Below, in pieces: positions 1 to 8,625 of a DNA stretch of 64,000 nucleotides. The notes beneath the pieces are model-generated. The model had not been told where the DNA came from and did not search any database. It saw nothing but the letters and a program-made list of their open reading frames with translations. The position numbers were made by a program, and so were the translations under genes. The DNA lies in the NCBI RefSeq assembly GCF_002754245.1, contig NZ_PEEX01000001.1:3762001-3826000 (forward strand). Reading direction: 5' to 3'. This DNA is from Chryseobacterium sp. 52. GTDB lineage: Bacteria; Bacteroidota; Bacteroidia; Flavobacteriales; Weeksellaceae. Positions within the stretch are counted from its first letter, which is position 1; the number at the start of each line of letters is the position of its first letter.

Positions 1-299
1 CCCTCATCACTCACAGTATAAGTGAAATTATCATATACATTAATGAAAGATGAATCTCCGGGATTAGAACCTTTTACCACATCATCTGCCGGAACTCCGA
101 AAACGAATTGATAAGGAAAGGCAGAATTCTCCCAGCTTCTTAGAAAGCTATAGATGGCACTCGTTGCCTGCAAAGCATCTTCCTGTGTTTTGAAAAATGA
201 TGCAGCCTCTGTTTGACCTTCCTGCTTTATATCCAAATAATCATCTTTACAACTTACCGCAAGTGAAAATAATGCGATTGATAAAAATATCTTTTTCAT
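1..299 (-). CDS. SusD/RagB-like outer-membrane nutrient-binding lipoprotein (5' part only)
   Basis: The visible part is the first ~100 codons; the gene runs off the left edge of the window. It begins with a lipoprotein signal (MKKIFLSIALFSLAVSCKDD, lipobox Cys at residue 17) followed by the YLDI..G....FFKT..DALQA.. pattern that opens SusD/RagB proteins. SusD lipoproteins sit on the cell surface as a lid over the SusC barrel and help capture glycans, peptides or other large nutrients. The start codon lies 12 bases after the stop of the susC-like gene on the same strand, the usual susC-susD order. The substrate cannot be told from this fragment. Confidence 0.9.
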   Translation of the reverse strand, partial: MKKIFLSIALFSLAVSCKDDYLDIKQEGQTEAASFFKTQEDALQATSAIYSFLRSWENSAFPYQFVFGVPADDVVKGSNPGDSSFINVYDNFTYTVSDE

Positions 300-311
300 A
301 ACTCTTTCTAA

Positions 312-3134
312 TTAAAATGTTAAGTTCATACCAATGGTATAGATTGCTGAGATAGGATAGATATTATTATCAATACCCATTTGTACTCTGTCTGTGTTTA
401 AAATTTCAGGTGAAAACCCGTTGTACTTAAAACTTGTCCAAGGGTTCTGAGCACTTACATACAATCTCAACTTAGTAATAGACATGGCTTTATTAAATGC
501 CTGAGGCAGATTATACCCTACCTGAATATTTCTGATTCTGATATAACTTCCGTCTTCTACATAGAAACTATTAGGCAAGATAATCGCTTGATTATTGGTT
601 GCCATTGGATAAGAGTTTGATGTTCCTTCTCCATGCCATCTGTTGTTATAGAAATCTAAATCCCAGCTTTCGTTTCCGTAACGCTGTTCTCTGTTGAAAT
701 TATATATTTTGTTTCCAAAAACACCTTGAAAATCAATAGCAAAATCAAAGTCATATACATTCAGATTAACCCCAAATCCATAGGTTCCTTTTGGAATAGG
801 ACTTCCTAAGAAAGTTTTGTCTCTGGCATCAATCACTCCATTTCCATCGATATCAGAAAATTTGAATCCTCCCGGTGTTGCACCGTTTTGTATTGCTGCT
901 GCATCTACTTCTGCCTGATTTTGGAAAACGCCCTGTACCTGATACCCATAATAAGAACCTACTGCCTGCCCTTCCTGTAATCTGATGATTGAGTTACCAT
1001 ATAAACTGGCTCCTGTCTGTAAATAAGATCCGTTAAAAACAGAGGTGATTTTGTTCTTCAGAGTCGTTAAATTACCATAAACACCAATTTTTATATTGTC
1101 ATTAATTTTAGTGTCATAATTTACAGAAACTTCAAAACCTCTGTTATTAAAAGAGTAGGCATTGGTAATATAATTATTCCAGTTCCCTGCACCAGAAACA
1201 GTTCCCTGTACTATACCATACACCACATCTTTAGTGTCTTTATCGAAATAGGTAGCATCAATTTTCAGCTTATTGTTAAACAATCCCATTTCCAGTCCCA
1301 GATCTCTACCCGTTGTCGTTTCCCATCCAATGTTTGGATCAATAATCTTATCTATTGTTTGCGCCGGTGCTCCATTATTTCCATAATATGCTCCTTCCTG
1401 AATTTTTGTGGTATTAAGAGTATAGGCTCTCTGTACATCAGGATTCCCTAATTTACCCCAGCTTGCTCTTAACTTTAAAAGGCTAAAAACATTCTGCTCG
1501 CTCATAAAGTTTTCTTTGGAAACTACCCATCCTGCACTTATAGCCGGGAATACCTTGTGTCTGTCATTTGCAGAATACTTAGAAGTTCCATCTCTACGAA
1601 GAGATGCGTTCACTAAGTACTTTCCTCCATAATCATAATTCAATCGTCCAAAGAAAGATTCTATTCGATCCTGATATGGAATAACATTTCTCTCTCCATC
1701 ATCAAAGCTTGTCAGAAAAACATCCGTTCCGTTTGATATTGCCAATGAAGAGTTAGTTCCATCATAATTCACTCTCAACGCTTCTGCATATGCCTGAGAA
1801 TAAGAATTTCTTGTTCTGGAAAAACCAGCTAACAATTCTATGTTATGTTTCCCAAAATTTCTTTTCCAGCTTAATGTATTATCCCAGATATAATTTCTTG
1901 TTCTGGAATCTCTTGTTATTAATTTTGAAGGTTTTTGGTCAGAAACAGGAACATAACCAAATGTTGGGGTAAATTCATACTTAGTAGAATTGATATTATC
2001 GGAGGTATAACTAATTCTAAAAGTAAAATCACTTAGAAATTTATATTCTCCCCAAACATTATTCAACAGCCTTTCTTCTCTTATCTGAGATCTGTATAGG
2101 TCTAATTTTGCTCTTGAATTTGGAATTTTAGCTAATGTAAAATACTGATATCCTCCGGTAGTTGGATCGATTGGACCGTAAACAGGAGGTGACGAATAAG
2201 CATCCAATAAAGGATTCAATGCCTGATCCGTACGCATTTTTGAGAAAGTAAAGTTATTTCCAATCGTAATATGATCATTAACCTTATAACTTAAATTAAG
2301 CTTAGAGTTAAACCTATTAAAACCACTTCCTGAATTGATTCCTTGTCCTGCTGCTAGATTTCCTTCGTCCTGCAGATAACCAAGACTTCCGTAATAATTA
2401 AGCTTACCTACACTTCCTGCGGCAGAAAAATCATTAGAATTAATGATACTTGTTCTCAGGATTTCTTTATACCAATCCGTATCCAGCGGATAAGCAGATC
2501 TGTTTAAAAATGTAGGATTGTTGACTTTATCATTGACCAGCTTTTCGTTGTATAGCTGTATATACTGATCAGAGTTAACCATTTTTGGGGTATTGGTTAC
2601 TGTCTTAATTCCTAAATACGAATTAAAGTTAAATACCGGTTTTTTACTTTTCCCCGTTTTGGTTTTAATAATCACAGCCCCGTTCGCTGCTCTTGCACCA
2701 TAAATTGCTAAACTTGAAGGATCCTTCAGAACACTCATTGATTCAATATCCTGAGAACCCAAGAAAGAAATATCATCTGTGATCATTCCATCAACGATAA
2801 AAACAGTTTTACCTGTTAATGAACTGATTCCTCTAATATCTACTCTGGGTGAGCCTCCCGGAGTTCCGGAGTTCAAAACCTGCACCCCTGCCAACCTTCC
2901 CTGTATAGAACTGATGGGGTTAGCATTAGGCTTATTGGCTAGATCTTTTGCAGAAACTATCCCGATACTTCCGGTAATATTTTCTTTTTTCTGAGATCCA
3001 TATCCTATCAAGACTACCTCATCGATCTTCTGCTCTTTCGCCAGAGTATCTTTTGGAGTAGTCTGTGCATTGACGTTCATACCGAAGTATATAACAGCAA
3101 TGAGACATGAATACTTTAAATCACGTTGTTTCAT
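312..3134 (-). CDS. SusC/RagA-family TonB-linked outer membrane receptor
   Basis: This 940-residue protein is an energised outer-membrane importer that works with the SusD lipoprotein downstream. After a signal peptide (MKQRDLKYSCLIAVIYFGMNVNA) comes a short linker, then the SusC plug start IDEVVLIGYGSQKKENITGS and the phrase GRLAGVQVLNSGTPGGSP with R-DIRG, all typical of the SusC plug. The rest is a beta-rich barrel that ends in aromatic residues (TIGMNLTF). Many SusC proteins carry a ~90-residue carboxypeptidase-regulatory-like domain before the plug; it is absent here, which explains the length at the short end of the family. The substrate is unknown. A -7 element is present about 90 bases upstream. 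Confidence 0.93.
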   Translation of the reverse strand: MKQRDLKYSCLIAVIYFGMNVNAQTTPKDTLAKEQKIDEVVLIGYGSQKKENITGSIGIVSAKDLANKPNANPISSIQGRLAGVQVLNSGTPGGSPRVDIRGISSLTGKTVFIVDGMITDDISFLGSQDIESMSVLKDPSSLAIYGARAANGAVIIKTKTGKSKKPVFNFNSYLGIKTVTNTPKMVNSDQYIQLYNEKLVNDKVNNPTFLNRSAYPLDTDWYKEILRTSIINSNDFSAAGSVGKLNYYGSLGYLQDEGNLAAGQGINSGSGFNRFNSKLNLSYKVNDHITIGNNFTFSKMRTDQALNPLLDAYSSPPVYGPIDPTTGGYQYFTLAKIPNSRAKLDLYRSQIREERLLNNVWGEYKFLSDFTFRISYTSDNINSTKYEFTPTFGYVPVSDQKPSKLITRDSRTRNYIWDNTLSWKRNFGKHNIELLAGFSRTRNSYSQAYAEALRVNYDGTNSSLAISNGTDVFLTSFDDGERNVIPYQDRIESFFGRLNYDYGGKYLVNASLRRDGTSKYSANDRHKVFPAISAGWVVSKENFMSEQNVFSLLKLRASWGKLGNPDVQRAYTLNTTKIQEGAYYGNNGAPAQTIDKIIDPNIGWETTTGRDLGLEMGLFNNKLKIDATYFDKDTKDVVYGIVQGTVSGAGNWNNYITNAYSFNNRGFEVSVNYDTKINDNIKIGVYGNLTTLKNKITSVFNGSYLQTGASLYGNSIIRLQEGQAVGSYYGYQVQGVFQNQAEVDAAAIQNGATPGGFKFSDIDGNGVIDARDKTFLGSPIPKGTYGFGVNLNVYDFDFAIDFQGVFGNKIYNFNREQRYGNESWDLDFYNNRWHGEGTSNSYPMATNNQAIILPNSFYVEDGSYIRIRNIQVGYNLPQAFNKAMSITKLRLYVSAQNPWTSFKYNGFSPEILNTDRVQMGIDNNIYPISAIYTIGMNLTF

Positions 3135-3221
3135 ATAGTTTCAATTTTATTCGTACAATCTAATTTTATTTAATGTCCTTTATGGTGGAGTTATTATAAA
3201 ATCTCAAAAAAAGACATTAGT

Positions 3222-3229
3222 CAAAAATA
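3222..3229 (-). promoter_or_regulatory. Candidate Bacteroidetes -7 element for susC-susD
   Basis: Read on the minus strand the bases are TATTTTTG, matching the Bacteroidetes -7 consensus TAnnTTTG. The element lies 87 bases before the SusC start codon, which implies a leader of roughly 80 bases. I see no clear -33 TTTG at the expected distance, so this is tentative. The rest of 3135-3420 is AT-rich and shows no gene. Confidence 0.35.
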
Positions 3230-3422
3230 GAAAAAAAAACGAACATTGTTAACATATCTTAAAAATTTAAAAAAAATAAATAAACATTAAACGAAAATCC
3301 CCAATAAACTATATTACAGTAATTAAATTTCATTATAAATATTAATTTGCAATAAAATACTCAATTAAAAAACCTGCATTTTCAGCAAAAAAATCACCAA
3401 ACAGGCATCAGAAATTTAATAT

Positions 3423-3453
3423 TTTGTTAATACAGTAATAGTATTTACCTTTG
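3423..3453 (+). promoter_or_regulatory. Promoter of the DUF4197 gene (TTTG, 19 bases, TACCTTTG)
   Basis: A TTTG at 3423-3426 is followed after 19 bases by TACCTTTG at 3446-3453. This matches the flavobacterial -33/-7 consensus in both elements and in spacing. The gene starts 33 bases after the -7 element. Confidence 0.65.
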
Positions 3454-3486
3454 GCGCAATATTTGAAAAAATAAGAAAAAAGATCA

Positions 3487-4158
3487 ATGAAAAAATATAT
3501 CATATCAGCAGCTCTGATAATAGGAACCGGGGTAACCGTGTTAACCGTTGTTCAGTCATGTCAGACAATGGCTACTACTGACCTTGGCTTATCGATTATT
3601 AAGAGGGTGTTACTGAACGGCATCGATAAAGGAATGGGAGTCTACAGTAACAAAGAAGCCTTTCTTCAGAATAATATGGTAGACAAGGCTCTTCCGAAAG
3701 AGCTCAGAGACATCAATTCTACTTTGGAAAAAATTGCCCCTTCTTTAGTGGCTAAAGAAAGAGATTTTATTGCTCAGGCAGCGTCTTATACCGTTAATAT
3801 CTCAAAACCTATATTGCAGGATGCTGTCAACAGCTTAAATGCACAGGATGTTACAAGAATTATTCAGGGTACAACGGCAACACAGATTCTAAAGGAAAAA
3901 ACTTCCCAGCAGCTTGTCGCAGCTATTGCTCCGAAAGTGGATGAGAAACTGAATGAGTATGGCATTGCAAAAACCATCAATACAGCCCTTTCCGGAAACA
4001 ACCTTCTCGGAAGTCTTCTTGGAGGCAATAACAACAATGTTAACACAGGCGGGTTAAGCAAACTGGCTTCTGAACAACTGGTCAACGGACTGTTCAATAT
4101 CATCGAAGATTACGAGCATCAGAATTCAAAAGCACTGCTTGGACCTCTTGGAAAATAG
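3487..4158 (+). CDS. DUF4197 domain-containing lipoprotein-like protein
   Basis: The 223-residue product has an N-terminal hydrophobic signal ending in VVQSCQTM, so it may be lipidated at Cys25. The rest is helical and matches the DUF4197 pattern: a region around KALPKELRDINSTLEKI, then an APKVDEKLNEYGIAKTINTAL segment and a C-terminal NGLFNIIEDYE..NSKALL. The function of DUF4197 is not known; members are periplasmic proteins in many Gram-negatives. It has its own promoter and is followed 41 bases later by the DUF493 gene, so the two may be cotranscribed down to the terminator at 4511. Confidence 0.8.
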   Translation: MKKYIISAALIIGTGVTVLTVVQSCQTMATTDLGLSIIKRVLLNGIDKGMGVYSNKEAFLQNNMVDKALPKELRDINSTLEKIAPSLVAKERDFIAQAASYTVNISKPILQDAVNSLNAQDVTRIIQGTTATQILKEKTSQQLVAAIAPKVDEKLNEYGIAKTINTALSGNNLLGSLLGGNNNNVNTGGLSKLASEQLVNGLFNIIEDYEHQNSKALLGPLGK

Positions 4159-4199
4159 GAAAAATTTCGCTATATTTATATATAATTTAACAACGGAAG

Positions 4200-4505
4200 A
4201 TGGATATATTACAAGGAAATCAACACGCAAACCCAGAAGATTTTTATAATTCTCTGAAGGAAAAACTGGAAGATCACCATGACTTTCCAGAAGATTATTT
4301 ATTTAAATTTATCATTCCTACAGATCAGGCAAAACTTACTGAGATTTATAAGGTGTTTGATGGTATACAATTTACCCTGGGAAACCGCGAAAGCAAAAAT
4401 GGAAAATATACGGCGTGCAATATCAATGCATTCGTTCTGGATGCGGATCAGGTAGTCAAAATTTATAAAGAAGTAGCAAAAATAGAAGGCGTTATTCTAT
4501 TATAA
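4200..4505 (+). CDS. DUF493 family protein
   Basis: A 101-residue cytoplasmic protein with the DUF493 (YbeD-like) pattern: N-terminal FYNSLKEKLEDHHDFPEDYLF, a KFI+P strand, then a central strand and a C-terminal helix-strand (VVKIYKEVAKIEGVILL). The fold is a small ACT-like alpha/beta domain; its role is not established. It ends five bases before a strong hairpin terminator. Confidence 0.75.
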   Translation: MDILQGNQHANPEDFYNSLKEKLEDHHDFPEDYLFKFIIPTDQAKLTEIYKVFDGIQFTLGNRESKNGKYTACNINAFVLDADQVVKIYKEVAKIEGVILL

Positions 4506-4510
4506 ATAAC

Positions 4511-4539
4511 AAAAAAGTCAGCTTCTGCTGACTTTTTTT
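4511..4539. terminator. Bidirectional intrinsic terminator
   Basis: AAAAAAGTCAGC and GCTGACTTTTTTT form a perfect stem around a four-base loop, with A- and T-runs on the two sides. It separates the convergent DUF493 and ArsC-like genes and can serve both. Confidence 0.85.
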
Positions 4540-4545
4540 ATGTAA

Positions 4546-4896
4546 TTATTTTTCAATAAAGAATTTCACATTTTCAATAGGCCTTCCCAGCATGGCAACA
4601 GATCCTTTGATCAGGATCGGTCTCTGTATCAGAGAAGGATTTTCAGACAGGATTTTAATCCATTCTTCTTCAGAATAATTTTTATCGGCATAATTCTCCG
4701 TATACAGTTTATCTGTTTTACGGATCATATGAAATACACTCTGATTCAGCTTTTTCAGGACTGTTTTGATTTCTAATATGCTCAACGGATCTTCCACGAT
4801 ATTGATGATTTCAAAAGGCACCCCGTTCTCATCCAGATATTCCAGTACAGCATTCGATTTTGAGCAGTTTCCGTTATGTAAAACCTTAACCATCAT
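4546..4896 (-). CDS. ArsC/Spx-family thioredoxin-fold protein (arsenate reductase-like)
   Basis: The 116-residue product carries the ArsC N-terminal active-site pattern HNGNCSKSN (family form HNPxCSKSR) with the catalytic Cys at residue 12, then the family's QRPIL segment near residue 91 and LGRPIENV near the C-terminus. ArsC proteins reduce arsenate with glutaredoxin or glutathione. The family also contains many YffB-like proteins of unknown role, and no arsenic genes are nearby, so I call the family and not the arsenate activity. A second Met directly follows the first and either could be the start. Confidence 0.8.
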   Translation of the reverse strand: MMVKVLHNGNCSKSNAVLEYLDENGVPFEIINIVEDPLSILEIKTVLKKLNQSVFHMIRKTDKLYTENYADKNYSEEEWIKILSENPSLIQRPILIKGSVAMLGRPIENVKFFIEK

Positions 4897-5024
4897 ACTA
4901 TTATTATTTAAAAAATTAAGTTCTTCCCATCAAATTTAGGAAGAAATGCATTGAAGTCCGTCTTAAATTGTGATAAAAAATTGTTAAAACAGCGCTTCAG
5001 TAATTTGAGTCAGATTCCTTCAGT

Positions 5025-5639
5025 TTAAAAATGGTAAACAGCATCACTATCTCCCAGAACGACCTGAAATGATGAAGGTACTTTTCCGCTAAACTCCGGC
5101 TGGACAGATGGATTTCCCGGATATTTTTTTCCATTATATTTTACAAGATAGTTTTTACCCTTGCTCGGAATGACAAGATCAGCCCATCCTTCCGTTTTAT
5201 CAGTTGCAATGGAAACAGGTCCGCCCACCACTGTAAACGTGTTTATTTTTTCACCTTTACTGTTGAGTAAAAGAACAGTACAGCCTCCGCTCCCACAAAA
5301 ATAAGACCCTTTCATGGCCACAAGAATTTCCTTATTATTATCCCCATTCAGATCTGCTTCGGCATAGCTGAATTTACGGTCATTATCTGTCATTACTTTT
5401 AAATCATTTTTGTCCAGCACAGCCTTTAACATTCCTCCAATACGGAGTGCTTGCTGATCATTTGCTGCTGTATCCGGCTTTGACATCACTGAATCTTTTA
5501 CCTGTCCGGCTGTGCTATCGTTTTTAGTGATACTGTCAGCCTCTGAAGAGATCTGCTTCCCTTCCTTTTTATTACATGAAAGACACAGTACGGAGACCAC
5601 TGAAAAAATAAGAGCGTGTTTTTTGATATTTAAATCCAT
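5025..5639 (-). CDS. Hypothetical lipoprotein
   Basis: The 204-residue product begins with a lipoprotein signal (LIFSVVSVLCLSCNKKEG, Cys 22). A Ser/Thr/Asp-rich linker of about 40 residues follows. The folded part contains the calcium-loop-like phrase AEADLNGDNNKEILVA and a possible disulphide pair in YFCGSGGCTVLLL, as in small secreted proteins with FG-GAP-like edges. I do not recognise a named family. It stands alone, with a strong inverted repeat about 100 bases upstream. Confidence 0.65.
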   Translation of the reverse strand: MDLNIKKHALIFSVVSVLCLSCNKKEGKQISSEADSITKNDSTAGQVKDSVMSKPDTAANDQQALRIGGMLKAVLDKNDLKVMTDNDRKFSYAEADLNGDNNKEILVAMKGSYFCGSGGCTVLLLNSKGEKINTFTVVGGPVSIATDKTEGWADLVIPSKGKNYLVKYNGKKYPGNPSVQPEFSGKVPSSFQVVLGDSDAVYHF

Positions 5640-5736
5640 ATTAATTATTTTTTATTGTAAGGGATGATTCTGATTTCTGTAGATAGAAACCTATTCATTT
5701 TGATTGAATACAAAAATGAAACCTAAGTTGTTATAA

Positions 5737-5778
5737 ATTATAATCTCATCAATAAAAACCTATTGATGAGATTATAAT
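5737..5778. terminator. Perfect 18-bp hairpin after the deoxynucleoside kinase gene
   Basis: ATTATAATCTCATCAATA at 5737-5754 is the exact reverse complement of 5761-5778, with a six-base loop. It lies just downstream of the kinase gene stop (minus strand). No long T-run follows, so it may act as a terminator or as an mRNA-stabilising structure. Confidence 0.6.
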
Positions 5779-5804
5779 CTTACTGTCTATTTTTATATTA
5801 TTCA

Positions 5805-6419
5805 CTAAAACAGGCCGTTCAGCTCTGCTTCTATTTTTTCAAGGATAAATCCGAAATCTTCAGGTTTTTCCACAAAATCCAGGTCATCCACCTCGATGAT
5901 GAGAAGCTTTCCTTCTGTATAATCAGAGATCCATTTTTCATATTTCTGGTTCAGTTTTGAAAGGTATTCAATACTGATTGATGCTTCATATTCCCGTCCT
6001 CTTTTGTAGATTTTTTTCACCAGGTTCGGAACATCAGATTTTAAATAGATTAAAAGATCCGGCGCTGAAACAAATGACTTCATCAGCCCGAAAACAGATA
6101 TATAATTTTTGAAATCCCTGTCTGAAAGAAGCTTCATATCATTCAGGTTTTCTGCAAAAATATGAGCATCTTCATAGATCGTACGGTCCTGAATAATATT
6201 CTTACCGCTTTCTCTGATCTCTTTTACCTGACGGAATCTACTTCCCAAAAAATAGATCTGGAGTGCAAAACTCCACTTGCTCATATCCGCATAAAAATCT
6301 TCCAGATAAGGGTTATGGTCTACATCTTCAAACTGTGCATCCCATCCGTAATGCTTGGCAAGCATCGTGGTCAAAGTTGTTTTTCCTGCACCAATATTTC
6401 CTGTTACTGCAATATGCAT
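5805..6419 (-). CDS. Deoxynucleoside kinase
   Basis: This protein (204 residues from the chosen start) phosphorylates deoxynucleosides in nucleotide salvage. It has the P-loop at the N-terminus (MHIAVTGNIGAGKTTLT), the DRTIYEDAHIFA motif of the dNK/dCK family (Asp-Arg plus acidic residues that hold the sugar hydroxyl), and the lid motif KRGREYE. An in-frame ATG at 6455 would add 12 residues and overlap the upstream gene. I prefer 6419 because the family starts right at this strand and an AGGAG precedes it, although that AGGAG is unusually close. Substrate preference (dA, dG or dC) cannot be read from the sequence. Confidence 0.88.
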   Translation of the reverse strand: MHIAVTGNIGAGKTTLTTMLAKHYGWDAQFEDVDHNPYLEDFYADMSKWSFALQIYFLGSRFRQVKEIRESGKNIIQDRTIYEDAHIFAENLNDMKLLSDRDFKNYISVFGLMKSFVSAPDLLIYLKSDVPNLVKKIYKRGREYEASISIEYLSKLNQKYEKWISDYTEGKLLIIEVDDLDFVEKPEDFGFILEKIEAELNGLF

Positions 6420-6438
6420 TCTCCTAAGTATTTTTTTA

Positions 6439-7416
6439 TTAATTTGATTCAACACCTACAGCCTGAACTTCTGAAGTATCCTCTAAAAGCTTCTGCAATG
6501 TTTGATCAGGAGCTTTTTCATCAGATTCTTTATTTTTCTCTTCAGTTTTCTTCTCTTCTTCCCCTACCGCTTTTTCAGATACTGGTTCTGTAACCGGTGG
6601 TGCAGTTTCCTGCTTGGGTTCCGGATCTGTCTGCAGTTTGTTTTCTCTTAATTTTTCCAGGCTGTAAAGATAGAGTTTGTTCGCTTTTATTTCAAAATAA
6701 GAAAGGATGTTTTTATCCACAATTTGTGCATCCTTATCTTCAAAAACTTTTACCATTCCTTTTTCAGGATCATATTTCAAGATAGAATTGTCCGCAATTA
6801 CCACAATAACGTCATTCTCTCTCCTGAACCTCTTCCCATTCTCAAGCGGAGCTTCAAAAAGTTTTTCAAATTTCAGTGTATATACCCTGATGTGTTTTCT
6901 GGTTAAAATATAGACCTTCGTTTCAAATACGAGCAGGTCCATCAGATCATCAAAATTAACATCAAAAGGATAAGAATTGATTGTGGTATCGTTTCTGAAA
7001 TTATACTGAATCAGACGTTTTGTACTGTCATCCAGAAGCCAAAGCTGCTGAAGATCTTCTGCGTAGGCCATTTTGATAAACCCGAATTTCTGCTTGAAAT
7101 CGATCTTCTGAATTTCGTTCATATTCTGGTCTACAAATTTCATTTCCTGGGCATTCTCTGAAAACAAAGGAACACTCAGAGGATTCTGCACAGACTGTAC
7201 TTTATAAGGGACCGTCAGCATCATCTTTCCAAGTTGCTTTCCTAAAGAATCGTATTTGGTAAAACTGAAATCTTTGTTTTTATAGATATACAGGTTTCCA
7301 TAATCGTCTGCAAGCATATCTTTAGCTTCCTTCAGTTTCAAGGTATCCAAAGGAAGGGACTTCTGTGCAGAAACTGTACAGAAAAGAAAGATCAATATGA
7401 TATAAAATAATCTCAA
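6439..7416 (-). CDS. Hypothetical secreted protein with acidic C-terminal tail
   Basis: The 325-residue product has a clear signal peptide (MRLFYIILIFLFCTVSAQ). Residues 20-265 alternate strand-like segments with aromatic repeats (YGNLYIYKNKDFSF, LWLLDDSTKRLIQYNF, VYILTRKHIRVYTLKFE), which suggests a beta-propeller of the NHL or WD type. The last ~60 residues are a low-complexity Glu/Lys/Pro tail. The kinase gene begins 19 bases downstream, so the two form a transcription unit, but no functional link is obvious. Similar kinase-adjacent proteins are common in Flavobacteriia in my memory. Confidence 0.6.
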   Translation of the reverse strand: MRLFYIILIFLFCTVSAQKSLPLDTLKLKEAKDMLADDYGNLYIYKNKDFSFTKYDSLGKQLGKMMLTVPYKVQSVQNPLSVPLFSENAQEMKFVDQNMNEIQKIDFKQKFGFIKMAYAEDLQQLWLLDDSTKRLIQYNFRNDTTINSYPFDVNFDDLMDLLVFETKVYILTRKHIRVYTLKFEKLFEAPLENGKRFRRENDVIVVIADNSILKYDPEKGMVKVFEDKDAQIVDKNILSYFEIKANKLYLYSLEKLRENKLQTDPEPKQETAPPVTEPVSEKAVGEEEKKTEEKNKESDEKAPDQTLQKLLEDTSEVQAVGVESN

Positions 7417-7497
7417 AATCTATTTTGGTAAAGATAACTTTCCTAAGCGGAACGTCAGCAATTTACAGTCTTTTTTATTTACACTTTAAATGATCAA

Positions 7498-8538
7498 TCA
7501 CTTGATGACCACTTCATAAATTTTTGACCAGTTTTTCCCTGTCACCAGCATATGATCTTCTTTAAAAGCTATTCCGTTCAAAACATGTTCGCTGTTCCCC
7601 TGATCATTTTCTTTTGTTAATTTTGTAAAATCAAACTTTCCTACCGCTTCTCCGGTTGCAGGATTGATCTTCAGAATAATCGGTTTATGCCATACATTAG
7701 AATAAATAAAACCATTATGGTATTCCAGTTCGTTAAGTTTATCATAGGCTTCCGTATGTCCTGCCACAGAGACTGTTATGACAACTTTTGAAGGATCATT
7801 TACATCCAGAAAGTAAAGATTTTTTGAACCGTCAGTAGCAACCAGGTTTGTCCCGTCATATGTCATTCCCCAACCTTCTCCGATTACGTTTGGTAAAGGA
7901 AACTGGGACAGCTTTTTCAACGAATTTTTATCATAAACAAAACCAATTTTATTCTGATAGGTCAACTGATAGATTTTATCACCAACAATGGCACATCCTT
8001 CGGAAAAGATATCAGCAGGCTGTTTTTCGACAACACTGGGAGTAGCTGAGCCCAAGGTGTATTTTATAAGCTGAGAAGCACCGGCTAGTCCGTCACTTTC
8101 ATAAACGGTATTGCCTTCTGCAAGGAATCCTTCCACAAAATTATCCGGATTATGAGGATATTCTGCTACAATGCTGTAGCTCATATTCTGCTCGGTTTTT
8201 TTTGCAAAAACATTGATGGTCGCATCCTGATTTAAAGTTTCACCGCCTTTGGTTTTAATGATAAAAGTAACGTCATTATCTCCTAACGTGAAAAACTTTG
8301 GATCAACTGTTAAATTTGAAGTTTCATTGTCGCCAAAACTAATAGTAATGGTTTCCGCATTGTCTGTCACTTCTTTTGGAAGATTAAGCTTATCCCCGAA
8401 ATGATACCCTTTTGTTTCGCTTGAATTATTGTAATCCGCGAGAGAGTCAAGCATTTTATCATTGTTGTTACATGATGACAACAGGAAAATGACAGCACAA
8501 CCAGCTGCGATATTTCTTTTCAGTGAATTCTTAATCAT
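7498..8538 (-). CDS. Glutaminyl-peptide cyclotransferase-like lipoprotein (copy 1)
   Basis: The 346-residue protein has a lipoprotein signal (AVIFLLSSCNNN, Cys 23), an N-terminal ~90-residue strand-rich domain, and a C-terminal beta-propeller of the plant/bacterial glutaminyl cyclotransferase family. Family marks are AEYPHNPDNFVEGF, NTVYESDG, GEGWGMTYDG, LNELEYHNGFIYSNVW, INPATGEAVG, LNGIAF and VTGKNWSKIYEV. Such enzymes convert N-terminal Gln to pyroglutamate. This is the downstream member of a tandem pair; the other copy (8626-9648) is clearly paralogous over its full length. The N-terminal domain is an addition to the enzyme core and its role is unknown. Confidence 0.83.
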   Translation of the reverse strand: MIKNSLKRNIAAGCAVIFLLSSCNNNDKMLDSLADYNNSSETKGYHFGDKLNLPKEVTDNAETITISFGDNETSNLTVDPKFFTLGDNDVTFIIKTKGGETLNQDATINVFAKKTEQNMSYSIVAEYPHNPDNFVEGFLAEGNTVYESDGLAGASQLIKYTLGSATPSVVEKQPADIFSEGCAIVGDKIYQLTYQNKIGFVYDKNSLKKLSQFPLPNVIGEGWGMTYDGTNLVATDGSKNLYFLDVNDPSKVVITVSVAGHTEAYDKLNELEYHNGFIYSNVWHKPIILKINPATGEAVGKFDFTKLTKENDQGNSEHVLNGIAFKEDHMLVTGKNWSKIYEVVIK

Positions 8539-8575
8539 TTGTCAAAAATAATAAATTTTTAAACTTTTAATGAAA

Positions 8576-8598
8576 ATAGCGTTCCTGAGGAACGCTAT
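8576..8598. terminator. Hairpin between the two cyclotransferase genes
   Basis: ATAGCGTTCC and GGAACGCTAT form a perfect 10-bp stem around TGA. It follows the upstream copy on the minus strand, with a short TTTTC tract, and likely attenuates or ends that transcript. Confidence 0.6.
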
Positions 8599-8625
8599 AT
8601 TTTTATGGGTGAATCTCAATTCAAA

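Noticed and set aside
4546..4896. Arsenic-resistance locus
   Set aside because: Only an ArsC-fold protein is present; no arsR, arsB or acr3 lies nearby, so resistance cannot be claimed.
6162..6593. 143-aa plus-strand frame across the kinase gene
   Set aside because: Antisense to the P-loop kinase; no independent motif or promoter.
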